Below are positions 59,701 through 64,000 of a stretch of DNA of 64,000 nucleotides, piece by piece. This DNA is from Phoronis australis (taxonomy: Eukaryota; Phoronida; Phoronidae). The notes under the pieces were generated by a model, which saw nothing but the letters and a program-made list of their open reading frames with translations, was not told the DNA's origin and did not search any database. The translations under genes were made by a program, and so were the position numbers. The first letter of the stretch is position 1. Every line of letters begins with the position of its first letter. The DNA is taken from assembly GCA_002633005.1 (NCBI GenBank), contig NMRA01000005.1, forward strand, positions 287,678-351,677. Reading direction: 5' to 3'.

Positions 59701-62392
59701 CGACTTGATGCAGTAATAAACTGGTAGTTATTTTAAAGCCCTCCAATTTGAAAGAAACAATTTCAAACCAAATTTTGTAAAGTAAGAGGTCTCATTTTTT
59801 GTGATGGAAGACAGGTTTATATCTGGTTTAAAAAAACTTTGTTCAATTGACTACAATCCTACGTACCTAGAGGGTTCATTGCAATGCTTTTGACTGTACT
59901 GACTGTACATGTTTGTTTAAAATTACACATTATATTTAATAGCAAGTGCCTGTAGGAGGGTAGTGTTAACGTGTTTTTACATTAAACTGTCGTCATCTTA
60001 AGATACCTTTCCACAATTCGTTCCTTACAGCTGCTCTCAGGGTTACACACAATACATACTTCAGTCACAAAACTGGACAGCAAGGTGCCAGCCTCATCAC
60101 AAGCGAAAACGAGAAGGGACACAAACGACTTAGGTATGATTATACAACTGTGTGCATTTCAGCATCTGCTTTCCCCATTTTAGATTGTAAACTGTTTTGT
60201 AATAGCTTGACATCCACAAGCTTTTAAGAAACTTAGAAATTACCGTCGATCTTTCTGTTAATTTGAGTTGTACAATTATTTTTAAATTTCGATTTGCTAA
60301 AAATGAAACCGAATCCTTGCAAAATTTAGCCAATAATAAAGAACCATAGTTTTCTAGAATAAACAAAAAATTAATATTGAAAGCTAATATTTTGCTCGGG
60401 TGTTTATTTCTGTAGCATGAATTTATTACCAAAAATACAAGCAATTCCATCGCTTGCATGGTTTTCTCAATTACTCAAAGACTTAAGCTTTTACTTGATG
60501 CTTGGACTGGACTTTCAGGCCACCGTCTACTGCTGTTTGAATATACAACAAAGTGGCAATGTAATTAAAATGGTTGACAGCAAATATGCAGATATTGAGA
60601 GTAGAATGATGTGCCATTTTAGGTATTTTATTGACATTTTGTGAGAGGCAGCTACATTGTGAAACATTGGAATTTTGTGAATTTGCATATATATGTGTGC
60701 TTTTAAACTAAATTTGCTAGCCTGACAACTCTGGACTTGTGGAAAAACGAAGCAATCTAGGAAGTGTAGCTAGACAGTAATTGTCAATAAAACAGCTCAG
60801 CATTTAAGCTTTGGTCTAACTATAGTCTTCACATTTTTAAAACACACCAAGATGCAACAATTATCTAGTTTATTGCTGCTGGTCTCAGTACTTCATTTCA
60901 ATAAACTAATGTCTTTATTGACGATTTCTTGTTAAGTTCAAATGACTGATATTGTCTTATAGTTTGGTATTACTTTGGAACACAGCTCAGACACTATGAC
61001 CACGTACGATTCAGTGTGTGCTATTGAACGTGCTTTGAAAGTGCAAAAATATAACCCATCTTTTAATTACCATTGTCAGTTTATTACTTTTAAGTTATTA
61101 GTGATGCTGCAAACATGTCTTAAGAGCCACATCTGGATGTTACTGTTCAAGGAAAGCTTTCAAGTAAAACGGAAAATAGTGGCACTGTCTTAGGTCAACA
61201 GATTGTACTTCAGGCCCAGGTGCACTTTTCGACAATTTTTGGCAATGCATCAGTTTATAGATAAAATTTTTGCACCACTGGAGCTAAACAATTGTAATTA
61301 CAAAAATGGCATTTTGAGCAGACTAACTTTTCTTTAAAAATTTGTTTCCAGTTTTTATAGGCATCTTGAAATGAAAAATAAGGTGCCTCACCAGTGGCGA
61401 AAATATTTCATGGACAAGTGTTTAGCACCACCGAACGTTCACTTAATGAGGCACATGTAGGATTTCATGGCGTGGTGTATTAAATTCTTTGTAATGACCA
61501 CATCATCAAAATGTTATTGTGCAGTGGATTAAACCAATTCATGCAAATAAGCTCCTTAGCCATGAATGAAAAGCATTTATCAGTAGATTCAGATATCAAA
61601 TTCAAGATTTATGAAATGGGAAAAGTGCAGTTCTAAACTGAAAGCCTCTGTGCCTAGATCAGTAATAATAAGATTTACTGAAAAGTTGAAAATGATTTTA
61701 ATTTAAAATTTGTTGTTTTGGGGTGTATCATATTGGTATTTAATTGAAACCTGAATTTTACAAAAACATTGCAAATCATATGCGTTTTCATTTGCAAAAT
61801 GCTGCTTTTCATTGTTAAGGTTACCGATTAAGCCCAAAGGAGTTGGAACTGAGTAAAAGGAAAATAGATTTATATTGAACTCCAGAGTTAAGGTGCGAGT
61901 TGCATTTTATATTTTGCATGGTTAGAGCCCACAACTTTCAGGCAAACTACAACAAAGTATGCCACAGGGAAATAATTTTTTTCCAGCCAAAAATTCTTTA
62001 TAATAAATACTGTCAGAAATTTTCGACATCTGCACTTCCTGATGTCTTCCTCGGTGCATACTAGGTGGTGCTGAGTTTATATCCAGATATAGAGTTACTG
62101 CAGCATAAAATATCCTGTGTACAGCGCCACCTAGTATGCACTGAGGAAGACATCAGGAAGGGCTGATGTCAAAAATTTCTCCAGGCATTTACCACCTTTT
62201 TGCATGGGAAAATGAATTTTCCCGTGTCAGTTGTTATTCTGATTCACCATGTTGATGAAACTGTTTGAAAACAACAAAGTGTCTTTTTTAGCCATGGTTG
62301 GAGAAGAAACTCTCAAGAGACTTCAGGAATGCACTGCCATCTTGGAAGAATCATTCCAACGGAATGAGACGGGCTCCAGTGGACGGCGATAA
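53711..62392 (+). CDS. HAUS7: HAUS7, augmin-like complex subunit 7, complete coding sequence
   Basis: Exons: 53711-53800, 55832-55938, 56241-56317, 56776-56837, 57482-57600, 58550-58717, 58860-58959, 59282-59491, 60031-60133 and 62292-62392. They total 1,137 nt (378 residues plus stop) with every junction GT-AG and in frame; human HAUS7 is of similar length. Family landmarks: HLACPYTEGV and ELVYKPGEQRIRLLQWLFCK (exons 1-2; vertebrate proteins have CP-LEG and a LEWM-type end), KLLFVASSLGLCRYDD (exons 3-4), TAFMDHLLEMA (exon 5). The rest is mainly helical, consistent with coiled coil. The augmin complex sits on spindle microtubules and recruits gamma-tubulin for branching nucleation. The start is the only Met that opens exon 1 in this frame. 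Identity rests on motif resemblance, not alignment. Confidence 0.87.
54903..55118 (+). repeat. Right-end fragment of the 52605-53345 repeat, in HAUS7 intron 1
   Basis: It matches the last 230 bp of the repeat (GCAAGGTGAGTGTC, TGACTCCCAGATTTT, CTTTAGCTCTACATGTTG, AGCTGGCTGGCTA). Just before it, 54785-54900 holds the CTCGCATT/CAGGTCGCA repeat also seen at 1-60. A single N lies at 54553. Confidence 0.65.
57299..57350. repeat. (CA)n microsatellite in HAUS7 intron 4
   Basis: About 26 CA units with CG interruptions. Three overlapping plus-strand frames here translate the repeat into His/Thr-rich peptides and are not coding. Confidence 0.95.
62014..62180. repeat. Hairpin MITE in HAUS7 intron 9
   Basis: Two inverted arms of about 59 bp (62014-62072 and 62122-62180) share CTTCCTGATGTCTTCCTC and GCATACTAGGTGG, around a 49-bp loop. 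It is a compact foldback element with no coding capacity. Confidence 0.85.
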
Positions 62393-63568
62393 CGGATGAG
62401 ATGTTCATACCCACCAACGTCTTTACTAGACCGACGTGGAATTGATTCCTGGATGGGATATTCATACCCACCAACATGTGCACTAGACGGACGTGGAAGT
62501 GATTCCTAAACATGTGTCACAAACGAGTGCACTAAACTGGCATGGAAATTCAGCATGGGTGTACACAGCACTGTCACTAGAGATGGATACTGTATTGACA
62601 CAAATAACTAGTGTATCCAGACAGTGTATTGGCACATAATAACTGTTAACTTCAGAGACAATACTTTATTGAGCCAAAACAAGTGCTATTTTTTGACATG
62701 GACACTGTATTGATACATAACAAGTGGGAATGAACACAGTATTGTTACTGACAAGTCTAGTTAGCCACAGGCTTGCCGTCTTCCAACTGGCTATCACGTA
62801 ACCCTTCTTTGGTGCTCTATGCCATGGTAGACTCTTGTTATTCCAGCAGATGACATCATAATCCATCTGCCTTGGTAACAGTTTGCAATGAAGTCTTTAA
62901 AACAGGTGTGCACCCTGCTCTGTAAATAACGTATAATGTACAGTGCCTTTGTATAAAAATAAGTGTTTTATTAATATATAAAAATCTTTTCTTTAAATAT
63001 TATGCTCAAAGTCGTTAGAATCAAGTTCCTTGAGACCAAACTGTTTCAAGTGCATAACAACCACGATGACAAAATACTCTGGTTACGTGCTTCGCATTTC
63101 AAACACTAAGGATTTACAGTTTGTCACCATATAGCTAGGGACTGTTTACACACAATCTTCAACTGGCATTATATTTCTCCTGTTCTCAGAGCCAGACATT
63201 TTGTCCAGTTTATTATGAATACATTACTATGTTGACAAATAGCAAACCAACTTTGAATTTTCGTGACTGATAAAATACATCTTTAAAATGTAAAACTTTT
63301 ACTTGAAGTCTGGCAACACAGACCATTTTGCACTTCAAAAAACATCAATGCCCTATATTCATTCTAGTAAAACACCTTTTTAACGCATTTCGTTCAATTC
63401 ACACACAGGGAGTTGGCGATGCTTGGTTCTCAGTTAATTTCGCACACCCGTCAACTACAAAGTCTGTATATTCAGTTTATTTGGCACAAGCTGGTGATCA
63501 GGAAAATACCTCTAATTTATTTTGTGCGAAATAAGAGAAAAATAACCGTAGACGTACAGGATATATAG
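62393..63568 (+). other. HAUS7 3' UTR and downstream DNA
   Basis: The stop codon TAA is at 62390-62392. A short imperfect repeat (CCACCAACxT..., 62413 and 62470) follows. No canonical AATAAA was found close by; AT-rich TATAAAAATAAG at about 62955 may mark the end of the transcript. No further exon is recognised. Confidence 0.4.
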
Positions 63569-63733
63569 GCGGATCCTGGCGTGGTCAAAGGGATCCCGAT
63601 TGCTTCTTTTTCGCTTGATTATAGTGAAGATGTAAAATCGTAGAATTTTAAAATTGTTGACTTAGACACCCCTTTTAAAAAAATCCTTGCTCCGATCCCT
63701 CCTTTTAAAAAATCCTGGATCCGCCGCTGGGAT
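63569..63733. repeat. Small GGCGGATCC-ended element, second copy
   Basis: It runs from TAGGCGGATCCTGG to CTGGATCCGCCGCTGG, with inner CGCTTGATTATAG and TTGACTTAGACACCCC, related to 38626-38772. The two ends are inverted relative to each other, as in a MITE. Confidence 0.65.
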
Positions 63734-64000
63734 AGTGAAACTGGAGGTTTGGTGTGAAAGCAAGCAACACAATGTTGGCATGTTTTGACATGATGAAAAA
63801 TCTTTCAGTTGCATTGCAACAACGCATGTTCTTCACGGATGTTACCGAGTGTATGAAATAGCAACGTAAATACCCTCCCTGTAAAACCTAAGTAACCAAA
63901 CGCACTGCACGACATCCATTATCAAATCTGAGGGTACTATATCACTGTGTTGGTTGTCAGTGACGGGTTAGGCTGCGATGGGGATACTGCTGCTTGAATC
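63734..64000. other. No feature recognised
   Basis: The last 267 bases show no exon or repeat I can assign. Confidence 0.35.

Noticed and set aside
1-64000. CRISPR arrays, rRNA genes, bacterial operons or phage genes
   Set aside because: Spliced animal genes and eukaryotic mobile elements dominate; no regular spacer array, ribosomal RNA or bacterial gene pattern was seen.

Overview
This is intron-rich invertebrate animal DNA, AT-rich and packed with decayed mobile elements. The genes (a Prickle-type planar polarity protein, the augmin subunit HAUS7, exons of a cytoplasmic poly(A)-binding protein and part of a PARP) indicate a bilaterian. A marine invertebrate, perhaps an invertebrate deuterostome, is my best guess, but the sequence alone does not settle the species.

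Left part (1-30 kb, accessory). Two pairs of exons from the proline/glutamine-rich linker of a cytoplasmic poly(A)-binding protein lie on the + strand in the order A (1604-1847), B (6511-6653), A' (19621-19819), B' (22453-22595). Their splice phases let all four join in one frame. A and A' are old, diverged copies. B and B' sit in a recent segmental duplication (X, about 4.5-13.1 kb; Y, about 20.5-26.2 kb). Each copy has private changes: X gained a twin tyrosine-recombinase element and a solo LTR and lost about 1.1 kb. Around the exons are a decayed Ty3/gypsy-type element (two copies), several terminal-inverted-repeat elements, tRNA-like SINE pieces, an array of GGAACNGTTCC palindromes, and repeat modules that carry a CTCF-like core motif about every 150 bp.

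Middle (30-42 kb). A foldback fragment of a Penelope-like GIY-YIG domain is followed by two exons (31581-31630 and 33508-34094). These encode a SUMO-interaction-like motif, an acidic stretch and the first part of a PARP catalytic domain; I cannot find the rest of that domain. The remainder is repeats, small inverted-repeat elements and a 225-base gap.

Right part (42-64 kb, ordinary genes). A complete 562-residue Prickle coding sequence (five coding exons, - strand, 44975-50552) lies head to head with a complete 378-residue HAUS7 coding sequence (ten exons, + strand, 53711-62392). The roughly 3 kb between them is filled by copies of an interspersed repeat, one split by a clean transposon insertion. 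Single N characters at 43433 and 48399 each sit between two almost identical direct copies, which points to unmerged alleles in the assembly and not to real duplications.
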